Shown here: positions 44,711 to 58,115 of the stretch, one piece after another
Layout: every line of letters begins with the position of its first letter
Position numbering within the stretch: position 1 is the first letter of the stretch
Program-made: the position numbers and the translations under genes
Notes under the pieces: model-generated
Told to the model about the DNA's origin: nothing
Databases searched by the model: none
The model's input: the letters and a program-made list of their open reading frames with translations, nothing else
Source: Lampris incognitus
Lineage: Eukaryota; Chordata; Actinopteri; Lampriformes; Lampridae
Length of the DNA: 64,000 nucleotides
Reading direction: 5' to 3'
Assembly (NCBI RefSeq): GCF_029633865.1
Contig: NC_079220.1
Location: forward strand, 60,008,077-60,072,076

Positions 44711-45465
44711 GAGCCATCTTGTTCTATATTTTTCAGTCAGGGTTGGTGTAGGGTCATGGTCAGCAACAGAGACTGTCTGCCTGTGCAGATAAAACCCTTA
44801 TACTAAATCTATCCCAACCCTTTAAAATGTAGAAAGAGCCATCTGTTAATTGTATACAAACCTAAAGCTCGAAGATGCTCAGTATTTCCCATCAGAAATG
44901 CCATTGCTGTGGTTAGCTTGACTCCTGCTAAGAATTAATCCCACAAAGAATACCATAGTAACAGAGACTGTCTTGGCGGTTGCCAAGCTAATCACTGCAG
45001 TGGCGTTTCTGATGGAAAGTACAGAGCTTCTCGGTGTGAAAGGACTGGATAAAATTAACGGATAGCTCATTCTACATAGTTTTTTTGTTTTTTTTATCCT
45101 TTATGGGAGCTTCGAGGAAGGAGCGCATTCTGGGGGGTTAAAAAGGGGGAACATTCAGAAATCCACCAGTTTTAACCAGACCTAAACCTTAGTCCTAACC
45201 CTTACCCTAAAAACATTAAATTGCAATAGCAGACTACTTCAAAAAAAAGAGAAGAAGTTTATATTACTCTAAACCCCACCAATAACTTTTCAAGCTTAAA
45301 GCAGGGTAAACTAATCAAGATGGGAGGTGAATTGTAAAGAAGAAACATCCAAATTTACCGTATCCTTAATCCATCAAACTCTATCCACATCCCTAATTCT
45401 GGGGATATCTCTAAACCAGCACTGGCGGAGGCATTCTGGTGACACGCGCTGGCCCGGGCATTCAA
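44711..45465 (+). repeat. Satellite cassette with inverted monomer
   Basis: Same layout as 47202-47960, slightly diverged. Confidence 0.88.
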
Positions 45466-46619
45466 CCTTCACTCCGAGAAGCTCAATATTATCCATCAGA
45501 AATGCCATTGCCGTGGTTAGCTTGGCTACTGCGAAGAGTTCGTCTCTGTTGCTGTGGTATTCTCTGTGCGATTGTCTGCCTGAGCTGATAAAACCCTTAC
45601 ACTAAGCGAAACATGGAAAGAGCCGTCCATTAATTTTATCCAAGACTTTCACTCCGAGAACCTTGGTACTTTCCATCAGAAATGCCATTGCCGTGGTTAA
45701 CTTGGCTACTGCGAAGAGTTCGTCTCTGTTGCTGTGGTATTCTCTGTGCGATTGTCTGCCTGAGCTGATAAAACCCTTATACTAAGCGAAACATAGAAAG
45801 GGCCGTCCCTTAATTTTATCCAAGACTTTCACTCCGAGAAGCTTGGTACTTTCCATCAGAAATGCCATTGCTGTGGTTAGATTGGCTACTGCGAAGAGTT
45901 CGTCTCTGTTGCTGTGGTATTCTCTGTGCGATTGTCTGCCTGAGCTGATAAAACCCTTACACTAAGCGAAACATAAAGAGCCGTCCAGTAATTTTATCTA
46001 AAACTTTCGCTTCGAGAAGCTTGGTCCTTCCATCAGAAATGCCATTGCTGTGGTTAGCTTGGCTACTGCGAAGACTTAGTCTCTGTTGCTGTGGTATTCT
46101 CTGTGCGATTGTCTGCCTGAGCTGATAAAACCCTTACACTAAGCGAAACATATAGAAAGAAACATCCATTAATTTTATCCAAGACTTTCACTCCGAGAAG
46201 CTTGGTACTTTCCATCAGAAATGCCATTGCCGTGGTGAGCTTGGCTACTGCAAAGAGTTAGTCTCTGTTGCTGTGGTATTCTCTGTGCGATTGCCTGCCT
46301 GAGCTGATAAAACCCTTAAACTAAGCGAAACATAGAAAGAGCCGGCCTTTAATTTTATCCAAGACTTTCACTCCGAGAAGCTTGGTACTTTCCATCAGAA
46401 ATGCCATTGCCGTCGTTAGCTTGGCTACTGCAAAGAGTTATTCTCTGTGCGATTGTCTGCCTGAGCTGATAAAACCCTCACACTAAGCGAAACATAGAAA
46501 GAGCCGTCCCTTAATTTTATCCAAGACTTTCACTCTGAGAAGCGTGGTACTTTCCATCAGAAATGACATTGCCGTGGTTAGCTTGGCTACTGCGAAGAGT
46601 TAGTCTTTGTTGCTGTGCG

Positions 46620-48850
46620 ATTGTCTGCCTGAGCTGATAAAACCCTTACACTAAGCGAAACATATAGAAAGAGCCGTCCATTAATTCTATCCAAGACTTT
46701 CACTCCGAGAAGCTTGGTACTTTCCATCAGAAATGCCATTGCCGTGGTTAGCTTGGCTACTGCGGAGAGTTCGTCTCTGTTGCTGTGGTATTCTCTGTGC
46801 GATTGTCTGCCTGAGCTGATAAAACCCTTACACTAAGCGAAACATAGAAAGGGCCGTCCCTTAATTTTATCCAATACTTTCACTCTGAGAAGCTTGTTAC
46901 TTTCCATCAGAAATGCCATTGCCGTGGTTAGCTTGGCTACTGCGAAGAGTTAGTCTCTGTTGCTGTGCGATTGTCTGCCTGAGCTGATAAAACCCTTACA
47001 CTAAGCGAAACATATAGAAAGAGCCGTCCATTAATTTTATCCAAGACTTTCACTCCGAGAAGCTTGGTACTTTCCATCAGAAATGCCATTGCCGTGGTTA
47101 GCTTGGCTACTGCGAAGAGTTGGTCTCTTTTGCTGTGGTATTCTCTGTGCGATTGTCTGCCTCAGCTGATAAAACCCATACCCTAAGCAAAACATGTAGA
47201 AAGAGCCATCTTGTTCTATATTTTTCAGTCAGGGTTGGTGTAGGGTCATGGTCAGCAACAGAGACTGTCTGCCTGTGCAGATAAAACCCTTATACTAAAT
47301 CTATCCCAACCCTTTAAAATGTAGAAAGAGCCATCTGTTAATTGTATACAAACCTAAAGCTCGAAGACGCTCAGTATTTCCCATCAGAAATGCCATTGCT
47401 GTGGTTAGCTTGACTCCTGCTAAGAATTAATCCCACAAAGAATACCATAGTAACAGAGACTGTCTTGGCGGTTGCCAAGCTAACCACTGCAGTGGCGTTT
47501 CTGATGGAAAGTACAGAGCTTCTCGGTGTGAAAGGACTGGATAAAATTAACGGATAGCTCATTCTACATTGTTTTTTTTTCTCCTTTATGGGAGCTTCGA
47601 GGAAGGAGCGCATTCTGAGGGGTTAAAAAGGGGGAACATTTGAGAAATCCACCAGTTTTATCCAGACCTAAACCTTAGTCCTTACCCTAAAAACATTAAA
47701 TAGCAATAGCAGACTTCTTCAAAAAAAAAAGAGAAGCCTATATTACTCTAAACCCCACCAATAACTTTCCAAGCTTAAAGCAGGGTAAACTAATCAAGAT
47801 GGGAGGTGAAGTGTAAAGAAGAAACATCCAAATTTACCGTATCCTTAATCCATCAAACTCTATCCACATCCATAACCCTAATTCTGGGAATATCTCTAAG
47901 CCAGCACTAGCAGAGGCACAATGGTGACACGCGCTGGCCCGGGCATTCAACCCTTAACTTTCACTCCGAGAAGCTCAATATTATCCATCAGAAATGCCAT
48001 TGCCGTGGTTAGCTTGGCTGCTGTGAAGAGTTTGACTCTATTGCTGTGGTATTCTGTGTGCGATTGTCTGCCTGAGCTGATAAAACCCTTACACTAAGCG
48101 AAGTATATCGAAAGAGCCGTCCATTAATTTTATCCAAGAATTTCACTCCGAGAAGCTTGGTACTTTCCATCAGAAATGCCATTGCTGTGGTTAGCTTAGC
48201 TACTGCGAAGAGTTCGTCTCTGTTGCTGTGATATTCTCTGTGCGATTGTCTGCCTGAGCTGATAAAACCGTTGCACTAAGCGAAACCTATAGAAAGAAAC
48301 ATCCATTAATTTTATCCAAGACTTTCACTCCGAGAAGCTTGGAACTTTCCATCAGAATTGCCATTGCCGTGGTTAGCTTGGCTACTGCAAAGAGTTCGTC
48401 TCTGTTGCTGTGGTATTCTCTGTGTGATTGTCTGCCTGAGCTGATAAAACCCTTAAACTAAGCGAAACATAGAAAGAGCCGGCCTTTAATTTTATCCAAG
48501 ACTTTCACTCCGAGAAGCTTGGTACTTTGCATCAGAAATGCCATTGCCGTCGTTAGCTTGGCTACTGCAAAGAGTTATTGTCTGTGCGAATGTCTGCCTG
48601 AGCTGATAAAACCCTCACACTAAGCGAAACATAGAAAGAGCCGTCCCTTAATTTTATCCAAGACTTTCACTCTGAGAAGCGTGGTACTTTCCATCAGAAA
48701 TGACATTGCCGTGGTTAGCTTGGCTACTGCGAAGAGTTAGTCTTTGTTGCTGTGCGATTGTCTGCCTGAGCTGATAAAACCCTTACACTAAGCGAAACAT
48801 ATAAAAAGAGCCGTCCATTAATTTTATCCAAGACTTTCACTCCGAGAAGC
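46620..48850 (+). repeat. Long duplicated satellite block, left copy (7,472-bp shift)
   Basis: Near-identical to about 54092-56322, including a whole cassette; the match starts within a monomer and ends at the 1,052-bp repeat. Confidence 0.85.
47202..47960 (+). repeat. Satellite cassette with inverted monomer
   Basis: In order: GAGCCATCTTGTTCTATATT, then a TTCAGTCAGGGTTGGTGTAG block. A direct half-monomer follows (to about 47428), then a monomer in reverse (about 47430-47567). After that come a T run, CTCCTTTATGGGAGCTTCGA, a ~380-bp unique spacer and GGGCATTCAACCC. The reverse monomer can pair with the preceding direct one (47377-47416 with 47474-47512). Confidence 0.9.
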
Positions 48851-51250
48851 TTGGAACTTTCCATCAGAATTGCCATTGCCGTGGTTAGCTTGGCTACTGC
48901 AAAGAGTTCGTCTCTGTTGCTGTGGTATTCTCTGTGTGATTGTCTGCCTGAGCTGATAAAACCCTTACACTAAGCGAAACATATAGAAAGAGCCGTCCAT
49001 TAATTCTATCCAAGACTTTCACTCCGAGAAGCTTGGTACTTTCCATCAGAAATGCCATTGCCGTGGTTAGCTTGGCTACTGCGGAGAGTTCGTCTCTGTT
49101 GCTGTGGTATTCTCTGTGCGATTGTCTGCCTGAGCTGATAAAACCGTTACACTAAGCGAAACCTATAGAAAGAAACGTCCATTAATTTTATCCAAGACTT
49201 TCACTCCGAGAAGCTTGGTACTTTCCATCAGAATTGCCGTGGTTAGCTTGGCTACTGCGAAGAGTTCGTCTCTGTTGCTGTGGTATTCTCTGTGCGATTG
49301 TCTGCCTGAGCTGATAAAACCCTTAAACTAAGCGAAACATATAGAAAGAAACATCCATTAATTTTATCCAAGACTTTCACTCCGAGAAGCTTGGTACTTT
49401 CCATCAGAAATGCCATTGCCATGGTGAGCTTGGCTACTGCAAAGAGTTAGTCTCTGTTGCTGTGGTACTCTCTGTGCGATTGTCTGCCTGAGCTGATAAA
49501 ACCCTTAAACTAAGCGAAACATAGAAAGAGCCGGCCTTTAATTTTATCCAAGACTTTCACTCCGAGAAGCTTGGTACTTTCCATCAGAAATGCCATTGCC
49601 GTCGTTAGCTTGGCTACTGCAAAGAGTTATTCTCTGTGCGATTGTCTGCCTGAGCTGATAAAACCCTCACACTAAGCGAAACATAGAAAGAGCCGTCCCT
49701 TAATTTTATCCAAGACTTTCACTCTGAGAAGCTTGGTACTTTCCATCAGAAATGACATTGCCGTGGTTAGCTTGGCTACTGCGAAGAGTTAGTCTCTGTT
49801 GCTGTGCGATTGTCTGCCTGAGCTGATAAAACCCTTACACTAAGCGAAACATATAAAAAGAGCCGTCCATTAATTTTATCCAAGACTTTCACTCCGAGAA
49901 GCTTGGAACGTTCCATCAGAATTGCCATTGCCGTGGTTAGCTTGGCTACTGCAAAGAGTTCGTCTCTGTTGCTGTGGTATTCTCTGTGTGATTGTCTGCC
50001 TGAGCTGATAAAACCCTTACACTAAGCGAAACATATAGAAAGAGCCGTCCATTAATTCTATCCAAGACTTTCACTCCGAGAAGCTTGGTACTTTCCATCA
50101 GAAATGCCATTGCCGTGGTTAGCTTGGCTACTGCGGAGAGTTCGTCTCTGTTGCTGTGGTATTCTCTGTGCGATTGTCTGCCTGAGCTGATAAAACCGTT
50201 ACACTAAGCGAAACCTATAGAAAGAAACGTCCATTAATTTTATCCAAGACTTTCACTCCGAGAAGCTTGGTACTTTCCATCAGAATTGCCGTGGTTAGCT
50301 TGGCTACTGCGAAGAGTTCGTCTCTGTTGCTGTGGTATTCTCTGTGCGATTGTCTGCCTGAGCTGATAAAACCCTTAAACTAAGCGAAACATATAGAAAG
50401 AAACATCCATTAATTTTATCCAAGACTTTCACTCCGAGAAGCTTGGTACTTTCCATCAGAAATGCCATTGCCATGGTGAGCTTGGCTACTGCAAAGAGTT
50501 AGTCTCTGTTGCTGTGGTACTCTCTGTGCGATTGTCTGCCTGAGCTGATAAAACCCTTAAACTAAGCGAAACATAGAAAGAGCCGGCCTTTAATTTTATC
50601 CAAGACTTTCACTCCGAGAAGCTTGGTACTTTCCATCAGAAATGCCATTGCCGTCGTTAGCTTGGCTACTGCAAAGAGTTATTCTCTGTGCGATTGTCTG
50701 CCTGAGCTGATAAAACCCTCACACTAAGCGAAACATAGAAAGAGCCGTCCCTTAATTTTATCCAAGACTTTCACTCTGAGAAGCTTGGTACTTTCCATCA
50801 GAAATGACATTGCCGTGGTTAGCTTGGCTACTGCGAAGAGTTAGTCTCTGTTGCTGTGCGATTGTCTGCCTGAGCTGATAAAACCCTTACACTAAGCGAA
50901 ACATATAAAAAGAGCCGTCCATTAATTTTATCCAAGACTTTCACTCCGAGAAGCTTGGATCGTTCCATCAGAATTGCCATTGCCGTGGTTAGCTTGGCTA
51001 CTGCAAAGAGTTCGTCTCTGTTGCTGTGGTATTCTCTGTGTGATTGTCTGCCTGAGCTGATAAAACCCTTACACTAAGCGAAACATATAGAAAGAGCCGT
51101 CCATTAATTCTATCCAAGACTTTCACTCCGAGAAGCTTGGTACTTTCCATCAGAAATGCCATTGCCGTGGTTAGCTTGGCTACTGCGGAGAGTTCGTCTC
51201 TGTTGCTGTGGTATTCTCTGTGCGATTGTCTGCCTGAGCTGATAAAACCC
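48480..51250 (+). repeat. 1,052-bp six-monomer higher-order repeat, about 2.6 copies
   Basis: Diagnostic variants recur at exact 1,052-bp steps: GCTTGGAAC/GCTTGGATC at 48849, 49901 and 50953; GCGGAGAGTTCG at 49081, 50133 and 51185; CATTGCCGTCGTTAGC at 48542 and 49594. Confidence 0.9.
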
Positions 51251-51449
51251 TTACACTAAGCGAAACATAGAAAGGGCCGTCCCTTAATTTTATCCAAGAC
51301 TTTCATTCTGAGAAGCTTGTTACTTTCCATCAGAAATGCCATTGCCGTGGTTAGCTTGGCTACTGCGAAGAGTTAGTCTCTGTTGCTGTGCGATTGTCTG
51401 CCTGAGCTGATAAAACCCTTACACTAAGCGAAACATATAGAAAGAGCCG

Positions 51450-53950
51450 TCCATTAATTTTATCCAAGACTTTCACTCCGAGAAGCTTGGTACTTTCCAT
51501 CGGAATTGCCGTGGTTAGCTTGGCTACTGCGAAGAGTTCGTCTCTGTTGCTGTGGTATTCTCTGTGCGATTGTCTGCCTCAGCTGATAAAACCCTTACCC
51601 TAAGCGAAACATAGAAAGAGCCGTCCAGTAATTTTATCTAAAACTTTCGCTTCAAGAAGCTTGGTCCTTCCATCAGAAATGCCATTGCTGTGGTTAGCTT
51701 GGCTACTGCGAAGAGTTAGTCTCTGTTGCTGTGGTATTCTTTGTGCGATTGTCTGCCTGAGCTGATAAAACCCTTACTCTAAGCGAAACATATAGAAAGA
51801 GCCGTCCATTAATTCTATCCAAGACTTTCACTCTGAGAAGCTTGGTACTTTCCATCAGAAATGCCATTGCCGTGGTTAGCTTGGCTACTGCGAAGAGTTG
51901 GTCTCTTTTGCTGTGGTATTCTCTGTGCGATTGTCTGCCTCAGCTGATAAAACCCATACCCTAAGCAAAACATGTAGAAAGAGCCATCTTGTTCTATATT
52001 TTTCAGTCAGGGTTGGTGTAGGGTCATGGTCAGCAACAGAGACTGTCTGCCTGTGCAGATAAAACCCTTATACTAAATCTATCCCAACCCTTTAAAATGT
52101 AGAAAGAGCCATCTGTTAATTGTATACAAACCTAAAGCTCGAAGACGCTCAGTATTTCCCATCAGAAATGCCATTGCTGTGGTTAGCTTGACTCCTGCTA
52201 AGAATTAATCCCACAAAGAATACCATAGTAACAGAGACTGTCTTGGCGGTTGCCAAGCTAACCACTGCAGTGGCGTTTCTGATGGAAAGTACAGAGCTTC
52301 TCGGTGTGAAAGGACTGGATAAAATTAACGGATAGCTCATTCTACATTGTTTTTTTTTCTCCTTTATGGGAGCTTCGAGGAAGGAGCGCATTCTGAGGGG
52401 TTAAAAAGGGGGAACATTTGAGAAATCCACCAGTTTTATCCAGACCTAAACCTTAGTCCTTACCCTAAAAACATTAAATAGCAATAGCAGACTTCTTCAA
52501 AAAAAAAAGAGAAGCCTATATTACTCTAAACCCCACCAATAACTTTCCAAGCTTAAAGCAGGGTAAACTAATCAAGATGGGAGGTGAATTGTAAAGAAGA
52601 AACATCCAAATTTACCGTATCCTTAATCCATCAAACTCTATCCACATCCATAACCCTAATTCTGGGGATATCTCTAAGCCAGCACTAGCGGAGGCACTCT
52701 GGTGACACGCGCTGGCCCGGGCATTCAACCCTTAACTTTCACTCCGAGAAGCTCAATATTATCCATCAGAAAAGCCATTGCCGTGGTTAGCTTGGCTGCT
52801 GTGAAGAGTTTGACTCTATTGCTGTGGTATTCTGTGTGCGATTGTCTGCCTGAGCTGATAAAACCCTTACACTAAGCGAAACATATCGAAAGAGCCGTCC
52901 ATTAATTTTATCCAAGAATTTCACTCCGAGAAGCTTGGTACTTTCCATCAGAAATGCCATTGCTGTGGTTAGCTTAGCTACTGCGAAGAGTTCGTCTCTG
53001 TTGCTGTGATATTCTCTGTGCGATTGTCTGCCTGAGCTGATAAAACCGTTACACTAAGCGAAACCTATAGAAAGAAACGTCCATTAATTTTATCCAAGAC
53101 TTTCACTCCGAGAAGCTTGGTACTTTCCATCAGAATTGCCGTGGTTAGCTTGGCTACTGCGAAGAGTTAGTCTCTGTTGCTGTGGTATTCTCTGTGCGAT
53201 TGTCTGCCTGAGCTGATAAAACCCTTACACTAAGCGAAACATATAAAAAGAGCCGTCCATTAATTCTATCCAAGACTTTCACTCCGAGAAGCTTGGTACT
53301 TTCCATCAGAAATACTATTGGCGTGGTTAGCTTGGCTACTGCAGAGAGTTGGTCTCTGTTGCTGTGGTATTCTCTGTGCGATTGTCTGCCTCAGCTGATA
53401 AAACCCTTACCCTTAGCGAAACATAGAAAGAGCCATCCAGTAATTTTATCTAAAACTTTCGCTTCGAGAAGCTTGGTCCTTCCATCAGAAATGCCATTGC
53501 TGTGGTTAGCTTGGCTACTGCGAAGAGTTAGTTTCTGTTGCTGTGGTATTCTCTGTGCCATTGTCTGCCTGAGCTGATAAAACCCTTGCACTAAGCGAAA
53601 CATAGAAAGGGCCGTCCCTTAATTTTATTCAAGACTTTCACTCTGAGAAGCTTGGTACTTTCCATCAGAAATGCCATTGCCGTGGTTAGCTTGGCTACTG
53701 CGAAGAGTTAGTCTCTGTTGCTGTGCGATTGTCTGCCTGAGCTGATAAAACCCTTACACTAAGCGAAACATATAGAAAGAAACGTCCATTAATTTTATCC
53801 AAGACTTTCACTCCGAGAAGCTTGGTACTTAACATCAGAAATGCCATTGCTGTGGTTAGCTTGGCTACTACGAAGAGTTAGTCTCTGTTACTGTGGTATT
53901 CTCTGTGCGATTGTCTGCCTGAGCTGATAAAACCCTTACACTAAGCGAAA
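51450..53950 (+). repeat. Long duplicated satellite block, left copy (5,377-bp shift)
   Basis: Near-identical to about 56827-59327. Differences I saw: CCTGCTAAG/CCTACTAAG and AGAGTTAGTC/AGACTTAGTC. Confidence 0.88.
51980..52738 (+). repeat. Satellite cassette with inverted monomer
   Basis: Copy of 47202-47960 at a 4,778-bp shift; in the spacer it has GGGGATATC and GCACTCTGGTG variants, like 57357-58115. Confidence 0.9.
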
Positions 53951-54673
53951 CATATAAAAAGAGCCGTCCATTAATTTTATCCAAGACTTTCACTCCGAGA
54001 AGCTTGGAACTTTCCATCAGAATTGCCATTGCCGTGGTTAGCTTGGCTACTGCAAAGAGTTCGTCTCTGTTGCTGTGGTATTCTCTGTGTGATTGTCTGC
54101 CTGAGCTGATAAAACCCTTACACTAAGCGAAACATATAGAAAGAGCCGTCCATTAATTCTATCCAAGACTTTCACTCCGAGAAGCTTGGTACTTTCCATC
54201 AGAAATGCCATTGCCGTGGTTAGCTTGGCTACTGCGGAGAGTTCGTCTCTGTTGCTGTGGTATTCTCTGTGCGATTGTCTGCCTGAGCTGATAAAACCCT
54301 TACACTAAGCGAAACATAGAAAGGGCCGTCCCTTAATTTTATCCAATACTTTCACTCTGAGAAGCTTGTTACTTTCCATCAGAAATGCCATTGCCGTGGT
54401 TAGCTTGGCTACTGCGAAGAGTTAGTCTCTGTTGCTGTGCGATTGTCTGCCTGAGCTGATAAAACCCTTACACTAAGCGAAACATATAGAAAGAGCCGTC
54501 CATTAATTTTATCCAAGACTTTCACTCCGAGAAGCTTGGTACTTTCCATCAGAAATGCCATTGCCGTGGTTAGCTTGGCTACTGCGAAGAGTTGGTCTCT
54601 TTTGCTGTGGTATTCTCTGTGCGATTGTCTGCCTCAGCTGATAAAACCCATACCCTAAGCAAAACATGTAGAA

Positions 54674-55432
54674 AGAGCCATCTTGTTCTATATTTTTCAG
54701 TCAGGGTTGGTGTAGGGTCATGGTCAGCAACAGAGACTGTCTGCCTGTGCAGATAAAACCCTTATACTAAATCTATCCCAACCCTTTAAAATGTAGAAAG
54801 AGCCATCTGTTAATTGTATACAAACCTAAAGCTCGAAGACGCTCAGTATTTCCCATCAGAAATGCCATTGCTGTGGTTAGCTTGACTCCTGCTAAGAATT
54901 AATCCCACAAAGAATACCATAGTAACAGAGACTGTCTTGGCGGTTGCCAAGCTAACCACTGCAGTGGCGTTTCTGATGGAAAGTACAGAGCTTCTCGGTG
55001 TGAAAGGACTGGATAAAATTAACGGATAGCTCATTCTACATTGTTTTTTTTTCTCCTTTATGGGAGCTTCGAGGAAGGAGCGCATTCTGAGGGGTTAAAA
55101 AGGGGGAACATTTGAGAAATCCACCAGTTTTATCCAGACCTAAACCTTAGTCCTTACCCTAAAAACATTAAATAGCAATAGCAGACTTCTTCAAAAAAAA
55201 AAAGAGAAGCCTATATTACTCTAAACCCCACCAATAACTTTCCAAGCTTAAAGCAGGGTAAACTAATCAAGATGGGAGGTGAAGTGTAAAGAAGAAACAT
55301 CCAAATTTACCGTATCCTTAATCCATCAAACTCTATCCACATCCATAACCCTAATTCTGTGAATATCTCTAAGCCAGCACTAGCAGAGGCACAATGGTGA
55401 CACGCGCTGGCCCGGGCATTCAACCCTTAACT
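54674..55432 (+). repeat. Satellite cassette with inverted monomer
   Basis: Copy at a 7,472-bp shift from 47202; shares the GAAGTGTAAAG and GCACAATGGTG variants with it. Confidence 0.9.
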
Positions 55433-57356
55433 TTCACTCCGAGAAGCTCAATATTATCCATCAGAAATGCCATTGCCGTGGTTAGCTTGGCTGCTGTGAA
55501 GAGTTTGACTCTATTGCTGTGGTATTCTGTGTGCGATTGTCTGCCTGAGCTGATAAAACCCTTACACTAAGCGAAGTATATCGAAAGAGCCGTCCATTAA
55601 TTTTATCCAAGAATTTCACTCCGAGAAGCTTGGTACTTTCCATCAGAAATGCCATTGCTGTGGTTAGCTTAGCTACTGCGAAGAGTTCGTCTCTGTTGCT
55701 GTGATATTCTCTGTGCGATTGTCTGCCTGAGCTGATAAAACCGTTGCACTAAGCGAAACCTATAGAAAGAAACATCCATTAATTTTATCCAAGACTTTCA
55801 CTCCGAGAAGCTTGGAACTTTCCATCAGAATTGCCATTGCCGTGGTTAGCTTGGCTACTGCAAAGAGTTCGTCTCTGTTGCTGTGGTATTCTCTGTGTGA
55901 TTGTCTGCCTGAGCTGATAAAACCCTTAAACTAAGCGAAACATAGAAAGAGCCGGCCTTTAATTTTATCCAAGACTTTCACTCCGAGAAGCTTGGTACTT
56001 TGCATCAGAAATGCCATTGCCGTCGTTAGCTTGGCTACTGCAAAGAGTTATTGTCTGTGCGAATGTCTGCCTGAGCTGATAAAACCCTCACACTAAGCGA
56101 AACATAGAAAGAGCCGTCCCTTAATTTTATCCAAGACTTTCACTCTGAGAAGCGTGGTACTTTCCATCAGAAATGACATTGCCGTGGTTAGCTTGGCTAC
56201 TGCGAAGAGTTAGTCTTTGTTGCTGTGCGATTGTCTGCCTGAGCTGATAAAACCCTTACACTAAGCGAAACATATAAAAAGAGCCGTCCATTAATTTTAT
56301 CCAAGACTTTCACTCCGAGAAGCTTGGAACGTTCCATCAGAATTGCCATTGCCGTGGTTAGCTTGGCTACTGCAAAGAGTTCGTCTCTGTTGCTGTGGTA
56401 TTCTCTGTGTGATTGTCTGCCTGAGCTGATAAAACCCTTACACTAAGCGAAACATATAGAAAGAGCCGTCCATTAATTCTATCCAAGACTTTCACTCCGA
56501 GAAGCTTGGTACTTTCCATCAGAAATGCCATTGCCGTGGTTAGCTTGGCTACTGCGGAGAGTTCGTCTCTGTTGCTGTGGTATTCTCTGTGCGATTGTCT
56601 GCCTGAGCTGATAAAACCGTTACACTAAGCGAAACCTATAGAAAGAAACGTCCATTAATTTTATCCAAGACTTTCACTCCGAGAAGCTTGGTACTTTCCA
56701 TCAGAATTGCCGTGGTTAGCTTGGCTACTGCGAAGAGTTCGTCTCTGTTGCTGTGGTATTCTCTGTGCGATTGTCTGCCTGAGCTGATAAAACCCTTACA
56801 CTAAGCGAAACATATAGAAAGAAACATCCATTAATTTTATCCAAGACTTTCACTCCGAGAAGCTTGGTACTTTCCATCGGAATTGCCGTGGTTAGCTTGG
56901 CTACTGCGAAGAGTTCGTCTCTGTTGCTGTGGTATTCTCTGTGCGATTGTCTGCCTCAGCTGATAAAACCCTTACCCTAAGCGAAACATAGAAAGAGCCG
57001 TCCAGTAATTTTATCTAAAACTTTCGCTTCAAGAAGCTTGGTCCTTCCATCAGAAATGCCATTGCTGTGGTTAGCTTGGCTACTGCGAAGAGTTAGTCTC
57101 TGTTGCTGTGGTATTCTTTGTGCGATTGTCTGCCTGAGCTGATAAAACCCTTACTCTAAGCGAAACATATAGAAAGAGCCGTCCATTAATTCTATCCAAG
57201 ACTTTCACTCTGAGAAGCTTGGTACTTTCCATCAGAAATGCCATTGCCGTGGTTAGCTTGGCTACTGCGAAGAGTTGGTCTCTTTTGCTGTGGTATTCTC
57301 TGTGCGATTGTCTGCCTCAGCTGATAAAACCCATACCCTAAGCAAAACATGTAGAA

Positions 57357-58115
57357 AGAGCCATCTTGTTCTATATTTTTCAGTCAGGGTTGGTGTAGGG
57401 TCATGGTCAGCAACAGAGACTGTCTGCCTGTGCAGATAAAACCCTTATACTAAATCTATCCCAACCCTTTAAAATGTAGAAAGAGCCATCTGTTAATTGT
57501 ATACAAACCTAAAGCTCGAAGACGCTCAGTATTTCCCATCAGAAATGCCATTGCTGTGGTTAGCTTGACTCCTACTAAGAATTAATCCCACAAAGAATAC
57601 CATAGTAACAGAGACTGTCTTGGCGGTTGCCAAGCTAACCACTGCAGTGGCGTTTCTGATGGAAAGTACAGAGCTTCTCGGTGTGAAAGGACTGGATAAA
57701 ATTAACGGATAGCTCATTCTACATTGTTTTTTTTTCTCCTTTATGGGAGCTTCGAGGAAGGAGCGCATTCTGAGGGGTTAAAAAGGGGGAACATTTGAGA
57801 AATCCACCAGTTTTATCCAGACCTAAACCTTAGTCCTTACCCTAAAAACATTAAATAGCAATAGCAGACTTCTTCAAAAAAAAAAGAGAAGCCTATATTA
57901 CTCTAAACCCCACCAATAACTTTCCAAGCTTAAAGCAGGGTAAACTAATCAAGATGGGAGGTGAATTGTAAAGAAGAAACATCCAAATTTACCGTATCCT
58001 TAATCCATCAAACTCTATCCACATCCATAACCCTAATTCTGGGGATATCTCTAAGCCAGCACTAGCGGAGGCACTCTGGTGACACGCGCTGGCCCGGGCA
58101 TTCAACCCTTAACTT
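57357..58115 (+). repeat. Satellite cassette with inverted monomer
   Basis: Copy at a 5,377-bp shift from 51980; one visible difference is CCTACTAAG for CCTGCTAAG. Confidence 0.9.

Noticed and set aside
47371-47613. 80-codon minus-strand open frame repeated at 47371, 52149, 54843 and 57526 (MRSFLEAPIK...)
   Set aside because: It is a by-product of the cassette's inverted monomer and spacer; the same frame is broken in other copies, and copies are identical because the DNA was duplicated.
53293-53577. 94-codon open frame repeated at 58670
   Set aside because: Chance frame through satellite monomers; identity follows from the 5,377-bp duplication.
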